A stretch of DNA of 64,000 bases from Eonycteris spelaea (GCA_003508835.1 PUFA01000066.1:1240001-1304000); one strand, 5' to 3'. Shown: positions 23,740-36,132, numbered from the stretch's first letter. Notes: generated by a model from the letters alone, not told the origin. Program-made: numbers and translations.

Positions 23740-24580
23740 AGAGAAGATTTAAATAACATTTCAGAGAATAATGAAAGAGGTTTAACAAGGCATTGCAGGA
23801 TTAATTGCAAAATAAATTATACAAATAATTGCTTTTGGAGTTCAGAAGAAGAAGAAGAAGAGATTGCTTAAGGCTAGAGTAATCCAGGGAAGGATTTAAA
23901 TGAATTCCTAGGAGATAGTTTCAGTTAGTGAGATTATTTATTTACTTTAAAATTGTATTAGTGTTTGTTACAAGTGGAGCTGCAAACTGTTGAACATGCA
24001 GAACTTTATTTAGTACATTTTTTCTCTCAGAGCAGAGGAACTACCTGCCATAGAAAAGTAGAAGAAATCATGTGGTGTCAAGTAGATGGGGAAAGTTCTC
24101 ATTTTCAGAACAAAGACCTTTGGGTGAAAAAAAGGCGGCACTCCCGCCTCCCTAAATGCCTCGAGTGCCACTCTTGCCACATCTACACTCAGTTGCAATT
24201 TCTGAACCATTGCCAAGGTTAATTTCTGTGGCTCTTAAGTTCATGACGAACTTTGAAAGGTTGGAACAAGCATTAACTCCCTTTATGTTACTAATGTTTT
24301 CTGTATTTTGGAATAGGGCCTCTTAGTGAAAGATGCACACAGAGTGGTCCACCATGTTTCAGGAGAATATGATCCACAGCGTTTCAGACTATATTCCTGA
24401 ATCAGACCCTTGGAACTTAACGTTGGGTTATAAGATGTGTTGTTTTATAGGCTAGCCAAAAGCAAAAGAATAAAGACTTGGAAAGCAGAACTACATTTTG
24501 GAACTTACTGGAGAATCTTGAGGATTTTATTTAACCTTCTGAGTTGAATCACACCAAAGATTTTTCCCCCTATTTTTAAA
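23740..24580. other. Unclassified intron-like DNA
   Basis: The 85-codon plus frame at 23965-24222 includes a CpG-containing patch (about 24130-24180) rich in Cys and His codons, but it has no flanking splice signals I trust and no family resemblance. Confidence 0.3.
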
Positions 24581-24589
24581 ATAAATCAT

Positions 24590-25320
24590 TTTTCTTTCTT
24601 ATTTAAAAATAACTTGGCAATATACATACATGGCTAACAAAAATTCAAACTCTACAAAAAGCTTGAAAGTGAGGTTTTCCTCCCACTTTCTTTTGTTTCC
24701 TAGTTCCTTCTTTAGAGGCAATCACTGTTACCATTTTCTTTTGTGTGTATTTACAAATATATCTGCATATGTTTATAATCTTTATATTCTGTTATCCACT
24801 CCCTTTTTTATAAGCACAAATTATAGTGTATCATAAACATTGTTTTGCACCTGGTTACATTTAACAGTATATTTTGAAAATTGTTCTGTATGGGTATATA
24901 GAGATCTAATTTTTTTTAAAGCAGATTGTCATTTTATTAATGTGCCGTAATTTAACCAGTTTATTATTGATGGAAATAGTTTGTTTCCAGTATGTTGCCA
25001 TGTAAAAACAGAATGCTGTAGTGTATTTTCTTGTGTGTGTTTTTATTGTAGTTTTAATTTGCATCTCTAATATTAGGAATGAAATTGAACATTCTTCTCC
25101 CAGATGTTTAAAAGGTATTTGTATTTCCTTATTCAGTAAACTTTATATTTTTTGTTCCCTTTTCTTTTGGGTTATTGGTCTTTTTCTTAGTATTTTCATA
25201 TAGTAAGTTAAAACTCTTATATTTAAAAAAGATATTTGCTTTTGAAAAATGTTACAAATACTTTCATGCTTTTTAAAAAATAGTAATAGGATTGTACATT
25301 TTTGGCAGGTAAATATTGCT
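24590..25320 (-). mobile_element. Old L1 3' region, antisense
   Basis: 'attcaaactctacaaaaagc', 'gaggcaatcactgttaccat', 'ttttgcacctggttacattt' and 'gcatctctaatattaggaat' are standard antisense phrases of old L1 3' ends. Confidence 0.7.
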
Positions 25321-25439
25321 TAATTTTACATTAAAATGTCTGCTTCTCTAGTATCTTGAAGTTTTTGTAGCTCATCTTTGTACAAGATGGAGTTACACTT
25401 TTTAAATATTCATTTTATGTGTAATATATACCTAATATG

Positions 25440-25600
25440 TTTAAAATTTTTTTGTTGTGGTAAAATATACATAATATTGCTATTTTTCCATGTTTAATTG
25501 TTCATGTCAGCGTCATTAAGTATATTCACAATGTTGTATAACCATCGTCACTGCATTTCCAGGACTTTTCATCAATCCTGACAGACCTAATATGTTTTTC
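25440..25600 (-). mobile_element. Old L1 fragment, antisense
   Basis: 'ttgtggtaaaatatacataa', 'cgtcattaagtatattcaca' and 'caaccatcgtca'-like text followed by 'ccaggacttttcatcaatcc' match antisense L1 3' UTR. Confidence 0.65.
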
Positions 25601-25829
25601 GGTAGCAATTTCAGTTTATGACTTAATAACTTCCTTTCATATTTAAAAGGTACTGTACACGTGAGCTCTTTTTAACCCAGAGACACAGAACTCTGTATCC
25701 TTGCTCGAAGGAGAGGTTTTAAGAAAAAGAAATAGCTATAATTGGGAAAAGTCTCTTGTATTCTGAGGATTCTCTTCTGATATTTCTCTCCAGTGTAGGT
25801 TATCATTTTCTTGATCTTCTTCCAGCAAT

Positions 25830-26340
25830 ATTACTTTTCCCCCTGCTTTATATTTTGGAAAATTTCACACATAGAAAAGTAGAATGACATTGATCCCCAT
25901 GTACTCATCACTCAAGTTCACTGGTTAACAATTTATGGCCAATTTTGTTTCATCAATATCTCCCTTTACTCCCTCTTCCATATTATTTTTAAGCAAATAC
26001 CAGATACCATATGATTTCCTTACGGTATCTCTAAATGATAAGGACTGTCTTTTAAGAAAAAACATAACCACAATGCCATTATTACATCTAGAAAAATTAC
26101 AATAATTCTGTTGCACCAAATACATAGTCACTATTCAGTTTTCCAGTTCTTGCTTCTTTTTTTTTTTTAAGTTTATTTGAATCAGATTTAAATAAAATTC
26201 ACACAATGTAATTGGTTATGTATTTGAAGTCATTTTAAATATAGGGATTACTTTCCATCTCCCCTTTTTCCTTTGAATTCGTTTTTTTCCTGTAGAGTTT
26301 CTTTTGTCTAGATTTTGCTGATATATCCTTATGTTGTTTA
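25830..26340 (-). mobile_element. Old L1 (L1M-type) 3' UTR, antisense
   Basis: 'aatttcacacatagaaaagt', 'ccatgtactcatcactcaag', 'ttatggccaattttgtttca', 'ataaggactgtcttttaaga' and 'cacacaatgtaattggttat' follow in L1M order. Confidence 0.75.
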
Positions 26341-26416
26341 ATTTTTTTTTTTTTTTATAAATTGGTAATCAGCTCTCAGGACTTGATCAGATTCAGTTTC
26401 AGTTATTTTTGGGAAA

Positions 26417-26860
26417 TGCATTAGTTATCTATTGTGTAACAAATTGTCCCAAAACTTAGCATCTTGAAACTGTTTATGATCTTCCGCAGTTTCTGAAGGT
26501 TAGGAACCTGCCATTGGCCTAGCTGGATGGTTCTGGCTCAGGGTCTCATCGGTTGCAGTGAAGCTTTTACCCAGGGCTGCAGCCATCTGAAAGTTTGGCA
26601 GGGGCCGGAACATCTGATATCAAGGTGGCCCACTCACAGGTCAGTACAGAAGGCCTCAGCTTCATGCCTGAGTATCCTCAGAGAGGGAGATAGGAAGCAG
26701 GCAAGTTGCAGTGCCTTTTTTGATCCCAGAAGTGACATACTATCACTTCTGCTCTATTTCGGTCATACACTCCTGGTGCTGTGTGGAAGGGGGCTACTTA
26801 AGAGTATGAATTCTAGGAGATGGGGATTACTAGGGGCCATCATGGAGGCTGACTACGACA
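26417..26860 (+). mobile_element. MLT1 MaLR LTR, near full length
   Basis: It begins with 'ttagttatctattgtgtaac' and runs through 'gatggttctggctcagggtc', 'gggctgcagccatctgaaag', 'agaagtgacatactatcact' and 'ggggattactaggggccatc' to the terminal 'gaggctgactacgaca'. This is the complete block order of an MLT1 LTR. The 135-codon frame from 26527 lies inside it and is not a gene. Confidence 0.9.
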
Positions 26861-27059
26861 GTGAGACTGCTTCCTGTGTGGTATGGTTTATCAGGAGACG
26901 TGATACTAGCTTCTCTTTCTCTTTGTGGTACTAGCAGCTACTGATGATCTGTACTTTCATCTGTTAGTTTGTTAGGGGGAGCAAGCTGATATTCTAATTC
27001 TGTCATACCCTTTTATTTGATAGCTGTAACATTTCTATAAAGAGAAACTTCTGATCAAC

Positions 27060-27240
27060 TGGTCACCTAGTGTGGGTACACTTCACATAAAAGTTCATCC
27101 AGGTTTCCTTAATGTTAGCTACATAACCATGGTACGGTGATCAAAAGAAGTTAGCATTGACACAGTACCGCTAACGAGGTATGTAGCAGGTATTTTTCCA
27201 CTATTTTTTTTTTTTCTGTTCCAGGATCTACTCTTATTCT
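27060..27240 (-). mobile_element. Old L1 (L1M) 3' UTR fragment, antisense
   Basis: 'ccttaatgttagctacataa', 'ccatggtacggtgatcaaaa' and 'tctgttccaggatctactc' match antisense L1M. Confidence 0.7.
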
Positions 27241-27559
27241 TTATTAAAATTCCTTCCTTTTGCTTTTTATTTTTTATTTTTTTGGTTTTAATTTGTTCTT
27301 CTAGTTTTTTGAGTTAGGTGTATGTGTGTGAGAATATATCTATTTGCCTTTTATATAATATTCTGTCTTTTCTGTTTTAGGCTTTAAAAAATATGAGGTT
27401 TTTGCTTTCGTTCTAGCTGTTGTCTTTATATTAAAACTTTTGTGTCATATGCTTAGTCCCTCCCACCCCTCACTTTTTTGATTATTGTTGGTTTCTTACT
27501 TTGAGTACTATCGAAATGACCTAGTAACTACTTCTTTTTCTTCCCTAGCATTTGATTTA

Positions 27560-28150
27560 AACTAATACTTTTTTATTTTCAAGTAATATCTATAAGGCAG
27601 TCAGCAGGTTTATTCTAATTTTTATCTCCTTATTCCTCACATTTTTGATAGTTATATCTACATTGTCAAAGCATATAGCCATTATATATATAACATGTCC
27701 CTTATAACGATTATTCAGTTTTTTTATAGATATACATTTAATTCTCATCACTTTTTATGTTGATGTGGACTTTTCAGTTATTTGAGTTGTCCAAAATTCA
27801 TTCTTTAATACATTCCTCAGGAAGAGCTTATAGGAACAATATTCTTTGAGTTCCACTGTGTTTAATGTTTGCCTGCCGTTTTAACATTGGAAAGCTGGTT
27901 TGGCTGCTTATAAATTTTTTTCCTAGAGTATCATTCTGTTGTCTTCTGCCATAGAACATTGCTGTTACAGTCTGATGTCAATCTGATTTTCTTTTAAGTG
28001 ACTTAGCTTTTTGTCTTTGCCTGAATGTCCGAAGGATTTTTTTCATGACGGTTTTATGTGTTGGTGATTCTGAGTCATTTTCCCCCGGGCATGTAGTATA
28101 GTAGGTCCTTTCAGAATGTAGTTTCCATCCCCTCTCCCTCCTCTCTCTCC
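27560..28150 (-). mobile_element. Probable old L1 5'/ORF1-side fragment, antisense
   Basis: 'atcattctgttgtcttctgc', 'cattgctgttacagtctgat' and 'gtcaatctgattttctttta' resemble the antisense 5' region of old L1. It is diverged. Confidence 0.5.
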
Positions 28151-28379
28151 ACTTCGGAAATGTTTTCTTGACTCCTAGTGTTTTTTTGTTTGCTTGTTTG
28201 CTTGCTTTTTTGTTTTTTTTGTTCCATTGCCTTGGTTTTCTTCTTTGGGACTATACATAGGACTGCACATTTTCTTCTTCGGGACGTAGTCTGTACATAT
28301 GTTAGATCTTTGTATATTGTTCATGTTTACAGTAGGGAGAGAAGCCTGTGTACTCTTTCCAAACGTGTATATCCACCTG

Positions 28380-28719
28380 TCTTCTCAGCCTATTTGTTCA
28401 GATTTCTAATAGACATCTCAGTCAGCATGTCTAAAACTGAACTGATCTTCCCTGCTAAATCTTCTTCAAGAACCTTTCCTGTCTCATTTGTTGGTACCTT
28501 TCATTTTTCTTCCTCTCTTCTCACTCTTGATCCAGTACTGTTTGTATCTCATATGGGCACACTCCTGCCTTGAGGTGTGCCCTGTGTGTGGAATGTTTCA
28601 CTACTTATCTGTATGACTGATTTCCTCGTCTCTCTTAATGCCTCAAATCTCACCCTCTTAAAGAGGCCCATTCTCACCAACCTATTTAATACTGAAACCT
28701 CTCCCTTCTAGCACTAATC
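28380..28719 (+). mobile_element. LINE L2, sense, left part
   Basis: 'tgtctaaaactgaactgatc' and 'ctcttaaagaggcccattct' follow the L2 sense order. It is split by a hAT insertion at 28728. The frame at 28178-28573 overlaps it and is fortuitous. Confidence 0.65.
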
Positions 28720-28727
28720 CTCTAGTA

Positions 28728-28941
28728 TAGGGGTCCCCAAACTCTAGTCCATAGACTGGTACCAGTCCATGAAGTGGGCCGCACGGCAGGAGATGAGCAG
28801 TGGGCAAGCCAGTGAAGCTTCATCTGTATTTATAGCCGCTCCCAGCACTAGCATCACCGCCTCAGCTCCGCCTCAGATCATCTGGCATTAGATTCTCACA
28901 GGAGCACCGGTCCCTGGTGCCGAAAAGGTTGGGGACCACTG
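28728..28941. mobile_element. MER1-like hAT-Charlie non-autonomous transposon
   Basis: Terminal inverted repeats are 'taggggtccccaa' on the left and 'ttggggaccactg' on the right. Internal blocks 'gaagcttcatctgtatttat', 'agatcatctggcattagatt' and 'caccggtccctggtgccg' are those of MER1. Flanking 8-bp copies ctctagta (28720-28727) and ctccagta (28942-28949) differ at one base and fit a hAT target duplication. At 214 bp it is an internally deleted copy. Confidence 0.85.
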
Positions 28942-28985
28942 CTCCAGTATACCATATAATTTACTTATTTATTGTGTTTATGTTG
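28942..28985 (+). mobile_element. LINE L2, sense, right part after hAT insertion
   Basis: 'taatttacttatttattgtg' continues the L2 after the transposon. Confidence 0.5.
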
Positions 28986-29544
28986 TTCCCTGATCATTTT
29001 TAGAGGCTGTATAGCATTCATTATATGGATATATCATAATTTATTTAATTTTCTGTTGTGCTTTTTTCTTTTTTTTTGCTAGTATAAAATAACATTGCAG
29101 TGGAAGTGTCTCATTATTTGATGTCTTATTCAGTTGAAGTGAAACCTTTTTTATGGACATTTAAGTAATTACCTTTAAGAAATTTATATTTCTTTTCAAA
29201 TTATTTTAAAGTACATAAATTTTTTTGTCTTAGTGAAAAGAGGATGTAGTTCTGGGGGTCATTTAAATCGTTGACACTAGTTAAGATAAAATTCTTTAGA
29301 AGTTTAACTTACCGTTTGCAGTTATGAGTTGTTAACTGTGATTTCCTCTTTGGTAAGTAAAACGTTGGAATGAAGTTGCTGTAGGTGAATAACCAATATA
29401 TCTTCAACCAACTACAGGTTTTCTTTTTTTAAAAAGTACTTGAGACAGTGCTTGAAAAGCTATTGATATTAAGTGTAGTAGAAGCCTACCATAACTTTTC
29501 CCTAATGCATTTTTAAAAGAAAATTTAATTTTTCGAATAGAGTG

Positions 29545-29712
29545 ACATTCAGTATTTTGTCAGTTTCAGGTGTCAGTATTTTGTCAGTTTCAGGTGTACA
29601 GCACAGTGGTCAGACATTCACATAGTGTGTGGAGTGATTGTCCAGTGCCCACCCGGTACCATATGTGGTTGCTCCCGTATTATTGACTATATTCCCGCAT
29701 TGCTAAATTTAG
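29545..29712 (-). mobile_element. Young L1 3' end, antisense, with internal 24-bp duplication
   Basis: 'gtacagcacagtggtcagac', 'cacccggtaccatatgtgg' and 'attattgactatattcccgc' are the antisense 3' end of a laurasiatherian, probably bat-type, L1. The segment 29550-29573 is repeated perfectly at 29574-29597. Confidence 0.75.
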
Positions 29713-30104
29713 TCAAGAATTAGTACTGTGTGTCTGCCTGCTATTTAAAATTTCTTATTTGATACCATAAAGAGAGGATTATTTTTTTGTTTTAAAAATA
29801 ATTCAATATATGGAAGTTTAGTTTTTGAAAGAGGTTCAAAAGCTTCCATGCAATTTTATTTATATGTTTATTTTATATATGCTGTTTATTAAGCACAGTT
29901 AAAAAGTGATTTGTTCTTTTCTGATTTTATAAAACGTAGTACATTAAATAATTCATAAGTTTCAAATTTTCTGCTGTTCTGGGTAGTGTGATGAAATTTT
30001 GATCTGTCTTGCTCTGTCCTGTCTGGGACATGAATCATCCTTTGTCCAGCATATCCACTCTGTGTATCCTGTGTGCCCGGTAGTCACATAGCACCCCTGC
30101 CAGT

Positions 30105-30108
<4 letters not shown>

Positions 30109-30139
<31 letters not shown>
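30109..30139. repeat. (AG)15 microsatellite
   Basis: A perfect AG dinucleotide run of about 31 bases. Confidence 0.95.
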
Positions 30140-30141
<2 letters not shown>

Positions 30142-30555
30142 CTCCATTCATATGGTTTTTATTACAGCATATCGTTACAGTTGTTCTATTTTATTATTAG
30201 TTATTGTTGCTAATCTCTTACTGTGTCTAATCTATAAATTAAACTTTGTCATAGGTATGTATGTATAGGGAAAATTGTAAGGTTAGGTACTATCCATGGT
30301 TTCAGGCATCTGTCGGGGGTTGGGTTGTCTTGGAACTTATCTTCCTCAGATAAGGGGAAGAATACTGTATCTTTAAATAATGACTTAAAAAAAAAACCTA
30401 TGTCATCTCACCTTAAATTTTTTAAAATATCCAAGCACTTTCAGATTTTTCAAGTGCTTGAAACGTTTTACAGTTTGTTTGAATCAGATGCACATACTGC
30501 AATTTGTCATATCTTTGATGTCTCTGTTATTTAGATTCCTAGGTTCCTACTGCTT

Positions 30556-30567
30556 CCCCCCCCCCCC
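30556..30567. repeat. Poly-C tract
   Basis: Twelve consecutive C residues. Confidence 0.9.
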
Positions 30568-32511
30568 TTGCAATTTATTTATTGGGAAAAATGGGGTTAT
30601 GTCCTGCAAAGTTTTCCGTAGTCTGGGTTTTGCATCTGAGCATTGTCATTTAGCACATTCTTCTGTCTTCTGTATTTTCTATAAATTGGTGGTTGGATCT
30701 AGAGCCTTTAACACAGATCATTTAAAGAGAATCAATTTCCAGATTTGTAAACTTTTGTTCTCTTAAACCTTTAAGTTGGTCTGCTTGAGAAAGCTTTGCA
30801 GTCTTATTCTCCAGATGTCTCCTTTCAGAATTGTTCTAACTGCCAACAGAAAGGAATAACTCTCTTTTTTACTGTGTTGCACTGGCACTAGGGGTTAAAA
30901 AAAATCTGGAGTTTGAAACACATGGACAATTTACAAATATTGGTGTCAGGGTTTAAAAAGTGAATGACTCTAATGTCTGGGTAACAACTGGTCTGTCAGG
31001 TGCTTCTGAGTCTGTTTTTATCAAAATTAAAAATTTGAAGGGAGAGTTAATCAAATTGCTCTCTCAGAAGGAGTGAAAAAATAATTTTTGATAATAGTTC
31101 ACTGAGACTTTTGTCATGTAACTGAGATTGCATTGAAAGAATTGAATGACATTGCTTTTACATAATTCTTTCTACTTAATTATTCACTAATATCAGCAAG
31201 TTTTATGTATAATTTTACAAACAAAAAAGTGTAAATTGAATGCTGTTGCATTTTAGCAATATTTATTGTGGGTACCTGAATGCACGGGGTTGGTGGGAGG
31301 GAGAGGAACCCCTTGCCTGTGCCTCTTAATAGATTCGTTTAACAATGAAAATGTTCTTTTTACATGTGTTTCGTCAATATTTGTAATATACTAATATTTG
31401 AAAAATCACATCCTAATAATGATTGTACTAATAATTCAGAATAAAATATATTTTCAACATTTAAGAGCCTATGATCAGATGGAACTTAATTATTTCAATT
31501 CATATACCCTTTTGTTGCAGAGATAGGATGATCAATAAAATACTTTCAAGCATAAAATGATATTCCATTACGATAAAATACTGTGGGAGAAGAGGAATGG
31601 ATATTTGTCTTCCAGGAGAAAGGAAGTGTAATAAAATTTGTGGCTGTTAGTGAGGGTGATGATAATCCAGGTTCCTTTGAATACTTCAGAGTGATGTAAC
31701 AGTTTATTAACATTGCTCATACTTAGAATATCTCGGAAATTACTGCTTTGTAATTAAATTGATGAAAAATTTAAATGTTAATTTACAGATATTCTGGGTA
31801 CATAGTATTTAAGATTTTTTTTAGTACATGTTCGCCAAAAGTTTGAAGTCTTTTGATACCCACTTAAATGTCAGGCTCTGTGCTGACTGTGTTGTTGGTA
31901 AAATGGCTAAAGTGTTACATTCCTGGCTTTCAAGGAGATTTTCTAGGGAAAATAATACATCTATGTCTGAAGCAGAAACACATAAATTTATTAAATCACA
32001 AAATGTAAAGAAGCTTGTGTACTTCTCTTCCCCATTCTTGGCAGACAGCAGCTGGTTCCTTAGTGTGGATCAGCAGAATAACAAATCCGTAGTTTGTAGT
32101 TGGCATTTTAAGTCAACCCTCCTTCCCTTGTGTTTTCTTTATCGAAATGCGGCTGGAAAATAAAGGTGCTTATTAAAATGGAAAAATTTTGACAGTCATT
32201 AAAGATTAGAATAGTGGTGTTTTAAAAATTATTTGTTCATATTTTAATTTGTCTTCATAGGAAACAAAAGGAAAAAGGAAAAGAAGAATTTTGCTTGGCT
32301 TAGTATTTCATCAAGATAACTTAAAAAATAAAAAATGTGTGTGTCTCTTCTCTGAAGAGTAAATAGGACCACTAAAATAGGATGGTTAATGTAGATATTT
32401 TTTAAAACTAATTTTTATTTTTTGGCTTGAAGGAAGTGCTATTTCCTTGTTTTTAAATCCTTATGCACCAGGTTGGTCCTTTTGCTGAGGATGAGGCACT
32501 TTTGTGGTAGT

Positions 32512-32525
32512 GTTGCCATGGTGAC
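32512..32525. promoter_or_regulatory. X-box-like (RFX) near-palindrome
   Basis: GTTGCCATGGTGAC closely resembles the RFX X-box (GTTGCC...GGYAAC halves), with one half-site base off. It lies in a G+C-richer, repeat-free patch (32460-32560). This is a motif match only. Confidence 0.35.
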
Positions 32526-33674
32526 TGCCTTCCAAGTGCTGCTTCAAGGTCACTCATCACTCATAGCCCTGAATACTTGGATTTTGTTAAAGAAAAATAT
32601 CAACACTCAGTGGATAAAATGAAGTTAATTATCACTTTGAATTACTCAGTCAAATCTAGCGAAGTTAAAGACAGTATTTTGTGTTGACTGTATTAATAAG
32701 TTATATTTTCTTTGAATATTGAATTTTAATCTGCCAGATTAGAAGGCTAATGGTGTATCTATAAATTATCCACAGCCATATATCGTAATAATTTTATTTG
32801 CAACACTTTTTTTTAATGTAGCAACTTTACTTTATTGCATTTATGTTTGAGTATGTCTAAACATACCTGCCTCAGTATTTGTTTTTCCAATATGAGACAG
32901 GGCCAAAGATTCCTTAACATTCCTTTTCATTCTGGTAAACTTAGCTTGAAGTTGACAGTCGCATTAGCCTTTGTTCATGTTAGGACTATCATTGCATTTT
33001 CCCCAAACTAGATTTCAGAGATCTATTGTCTACCTGGCTTCTGTTTCCTCTCCTCTTTGTCTCATACTGCTGTTAGTGTTCCTTATCCTTACTTTTAGTT
33101 AAATGTAAATGTGATATTGCCAGAGATTTTCATATGTTCTGTTATCAAACTGGTTTTCATTGAAGGAAAATATGAAAAGAACTACTTCCTTGCATTATTC
33201 TTTATTTTCTTGTGCATCTTGTTCTAAGGAGAGAAGAATCAGAGCTGTGTGCTTTCATTAGGCTGGAAGGTGACTTTGAAATCTGAGATGAGAAACATTA
33301 TTGTGAAAAGGAAAGTGCCACCGAAACAAACAAAAAAATTGCTATTCCAACATGTATAGCTAGAAAATTTGGTCTTTCAGCTAATTAGAATCTAATTCAA
33401 CCTCCAGGGGAATTGGTTCTCATAAAGCATTTTCATTTCTGCTTCTGCAGAGCAGGCACCTTTGCAGTGTCTGATCAAGATATTATTTTACATGCTTGAA
33501 ATTTCAATGAATGTGGAGCTGTATAGGTAGCATTGCAAACCTGCCAGGTAGTATATGCCATCTAACGCTTGTTTCATTTATGCATATTTATGAAACGAAG
33601 TATGTTATCTGATGCTTTTTTTCCCTAATTTATTTAGAATAAGGAATTGACTTAAAACTGCAAGCTATCATTAA

Positions 33675-33835
33675 GACAATATGGTCTAGAAAAAAGAGTA
33701 TTAGACTGGGTGGTCAGGTCCCGGCCTGCCCTGATCCCATATGTCTGTGTGAACTTGGTCAAGTCACCTTTGTCCTTCACTTTCCTCGTCAGTAAAACAG
33801 TGGCTCCATTTCCATTGTGACCTTCCATGATTCCA
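33675..33835 (+). repeat. MIR SINE, sense
   Basis: 'gtctgtgtgaacttggtcaa', 'gtcacctttgtccttcactt' and 'tcctcgtcagtaaaacagtg' are the MIR core in plus orientation. Confidence 0.75.
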
Positions 33836-34439
33836 GTTTCAGTATTGTGTTGTGTATTAAATTTGGATCATCTTCTGAAATGGAAGAGAACTGCAGTTCA
33901 TACTAATCTAAAATGTGGAATCTTTCCAACCTATTTGTTGGATTTTGGGTGGAGATTTTCTTTATGTTCACTCAGGTAGCATTAAAATGATTTTGTGTTC
34001 TAGTTGCTTATTTAATAGATTATTTTGAAAGAGGAAGAAGAGTTTGAAAATGGTACTGGTTATGTGACACATTATTAGTAGTTTTTAGAATGCTTTGTGA
34101 CTGAAAGTTAGAATTGACCGTAGAAATAGAAACTGAAAAATACCAAGTAGAAGTTGATTTTGAACATCTTGGACTTGGGCTTACTGAAGATTCTAATTGT
34201 TTTCAATGAGGGGCATGAGTTAGTGTGCACTACATTTTTCTTTGAAGGTTTCTTTAACATATCTCATTCCATAGCACAGGAGAACATTAGTCTCAAAAGA
34301 TGGTGCACATTCATGTTTCTTTGTTTACTAGAAAAAAGTTTTAAAATAGTTTACAGTGTATAGAATGTATGAGCAAAAAAGTGAAAGCTGTTTATGGTTT
34401 GGTATTGTCTCTTTTCATACTCACTTCCATGCATGTGTG

Positions 34440-34820
34440 AACACACATAGTTTTTACTTTGTTGAATCATATAGTGCTTATTCTGCCATTGCGACCTTTT
34501 TTACCAGTACATAGAGATCTATTTCATTTAAAAATAATGACAAATACAGGTCTAGTACAGCTTAATATTAGACCAGAGCTGGTTTATATTGGTTGGTGTA
34601 TTGATTGGCAGGTAAAATAGTACCACAGAGAACATCCTTTTTCTTCCATTTTTACCCATGTGTGCAAAGATTTCCATAGAACAGATACTTCTGAGTTGGA
34701 TTTCTGGGTCAGAAGGATTTCTTTAATGTTCACATGGGGATTTCAAAGTTGCCTTCCAAAAAGGTTTGAAAGTTTACAGTCCTGTTAATAGTGACACCTA
34801 CTTTTCATGAACATTTTCTT
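34440..34820 (-). mobile_element. Old L1 3' region, antisense
   Basis: 'catagtttttactttg' nearby, 'gatttctgggtcagaaggat', 'tttcaaagttgccttccaaa' and 'tttacagtcctgttaatagt' are antisense old-L1 phrases. Confidence 0.6.
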
Positions 34821-34834
34821 TGGATGGTTATCTT

Positions 34835-35065
34835 ACAGCTACCATTTTTTGAATTACCCACCTTGTGTTAGGAATTGTGCCAAGTGCATAACTGATAGTT
34901 TGGCGAGATATTATTTTCATCTGCATTTACAGTTGAGGAATTTGAAGGTTAGAGTGGTGAAATAACTTCCTTAAGGCCACAATACCTATTAAAGGGCAGC
35001 ACTGGGGTTTAAATCCCCATTTCTCTGAATTCAAAGTCTGTGTTTCTTCTATCCAAAAAGAGTAT
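34835..35065 (-). repeat. MIR SINE, antisense
   Basis: 'ggaattgtgccaagtgcata', 'atttacagttgaggaatttg', 'taacttccttaaggccacaa' and 'actggggtttaaatccccat' follow the reversed MIR from end to end. Confidence 0.8.
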
Positions 35066-35406
35066 CTCTAATATTGCTCAGATTGAGAGGACTGCCTTTA
35101 ATAGGTACACATAAAAATTTAGAATATGCATATCTTTCTTCAAAACCAGTGATAAAGTCACATAATACATACATGTTAATCGTGCTTTTAAATCAGCTAT
35201 AGCTCAAATAGTATAGATAATGCACTTTATTAAAACAGTATATATGACATAATTCTTGATCCTGGCTTTAGATGTTTAGTTTTTTGGTTTATGTGATGTG
35301 CCTAATTTTAAATGGTGTTACAATTAGCTTGAGGAACCAGTGACTGCAACTAGAAATGTACTGCCAGCCTCTAAACCAACCCAGTCTAGTTTGAGGAAGA
35401 GTAGGC

Positions 35407-35771
35407 TGTATTAGTTTGCTAGGGCTGCCGTAACAACAAAAATTTATTTTCTCATGTTTCTGAAGCGTAGACGTTCAAGATCAAAGGTATTCACAGGGTT
35501 TATTTCTTCTAAGGCCTCTCTCCTTGGTTTGTTGATGACTGTCTTCTCCCTGTGCCTGCATGGTCTTCTCTGTGTGTGTGTCTGCATCCTAGTCTTTTCT
35601 TTTAAAGACTCTGGTCATATTGGATTAGGGCTCACCCTAATGACCCCATTCTAACTTAATTACCCTTTTTAAAGGCCATATCTCCAAATACAGTCACACC
35701 TGGGGTACTGCGAGTTAGGACTTCAACATGTGAATTTATTAGGGGAGATGCAATTGAGTTAATAGGCTGTA
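35407..35771 (-). mobile_element. MaLR LTR (MST/MLT1-type), antisense
   Basis: It starts 'tgtattagtttgctagggct' and continues with 'gcctctctccttggtttgtt', 'ctggtcatattggattaggg', 'ctcaccctaatgaccccatt', 'aaatacagtcacacctgggg' and 'gttaggacttcaacatgtga', a full-length MaLR block order. The polyadenylation side lies at the left, so it is placed on the minus strand. The frames 35454-35654 and 35656-35919 are incidental. Confidence 0.85.
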
Positions 35772-36132
35772 TTTTTGTTTTCTGTATTTTAAGGACTTTG
35801 GAATTTGTAAATGTCCTGAATATGATTTTTAAGTGCTCTTCATACATTTGAAATGACTTTGAGAATGATGAAAATGCTAAATACTTTAACAGATTTTCTG
35901 CTCTACTAAATGTAAACATAGTTTATTTACCTAGTAATTATAATTAATTTTTATAATAGGAAAAGTGTTGTTTTGGGGGGATGTAGTTTAGAAGAAGTAT
36001 AATCACTGTTAGTAAGGGAGTGAGACATAGTAAGTGACAGGAAAAGCCCTAAGTCTCAGAACGTAACATTTGCTACCTGGGTCTTTGCTTTCTAAGATTC
36101 TTCTATTATAAAGCAATAATAATATCCATAGT

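Larger units (their letters stand above)
29713..33670. other. Long intron-like stretch, few recognisable elements
   Basis: It has no exon I can support. It contains an (AG)n run at 30109-30139, a C12 run at 30556-30567 and an X-box-like palindrome at 32512-32525. The 111-codon frame at 31828-32163 shows no family resemblance. Confidence 0.35.

Noticed and set aside
26527..26934. 135-codon plus-strand ORF
   Set aside because: It is contained almost wholly within an MLT1 LTR.
28178..28573. 131-codon plus-strand ORF, hydrophobic start
   Set aside because: The hydrophobic N-terminus comes from a T-rich low-complexity tract and the remainder is L2 sequence.
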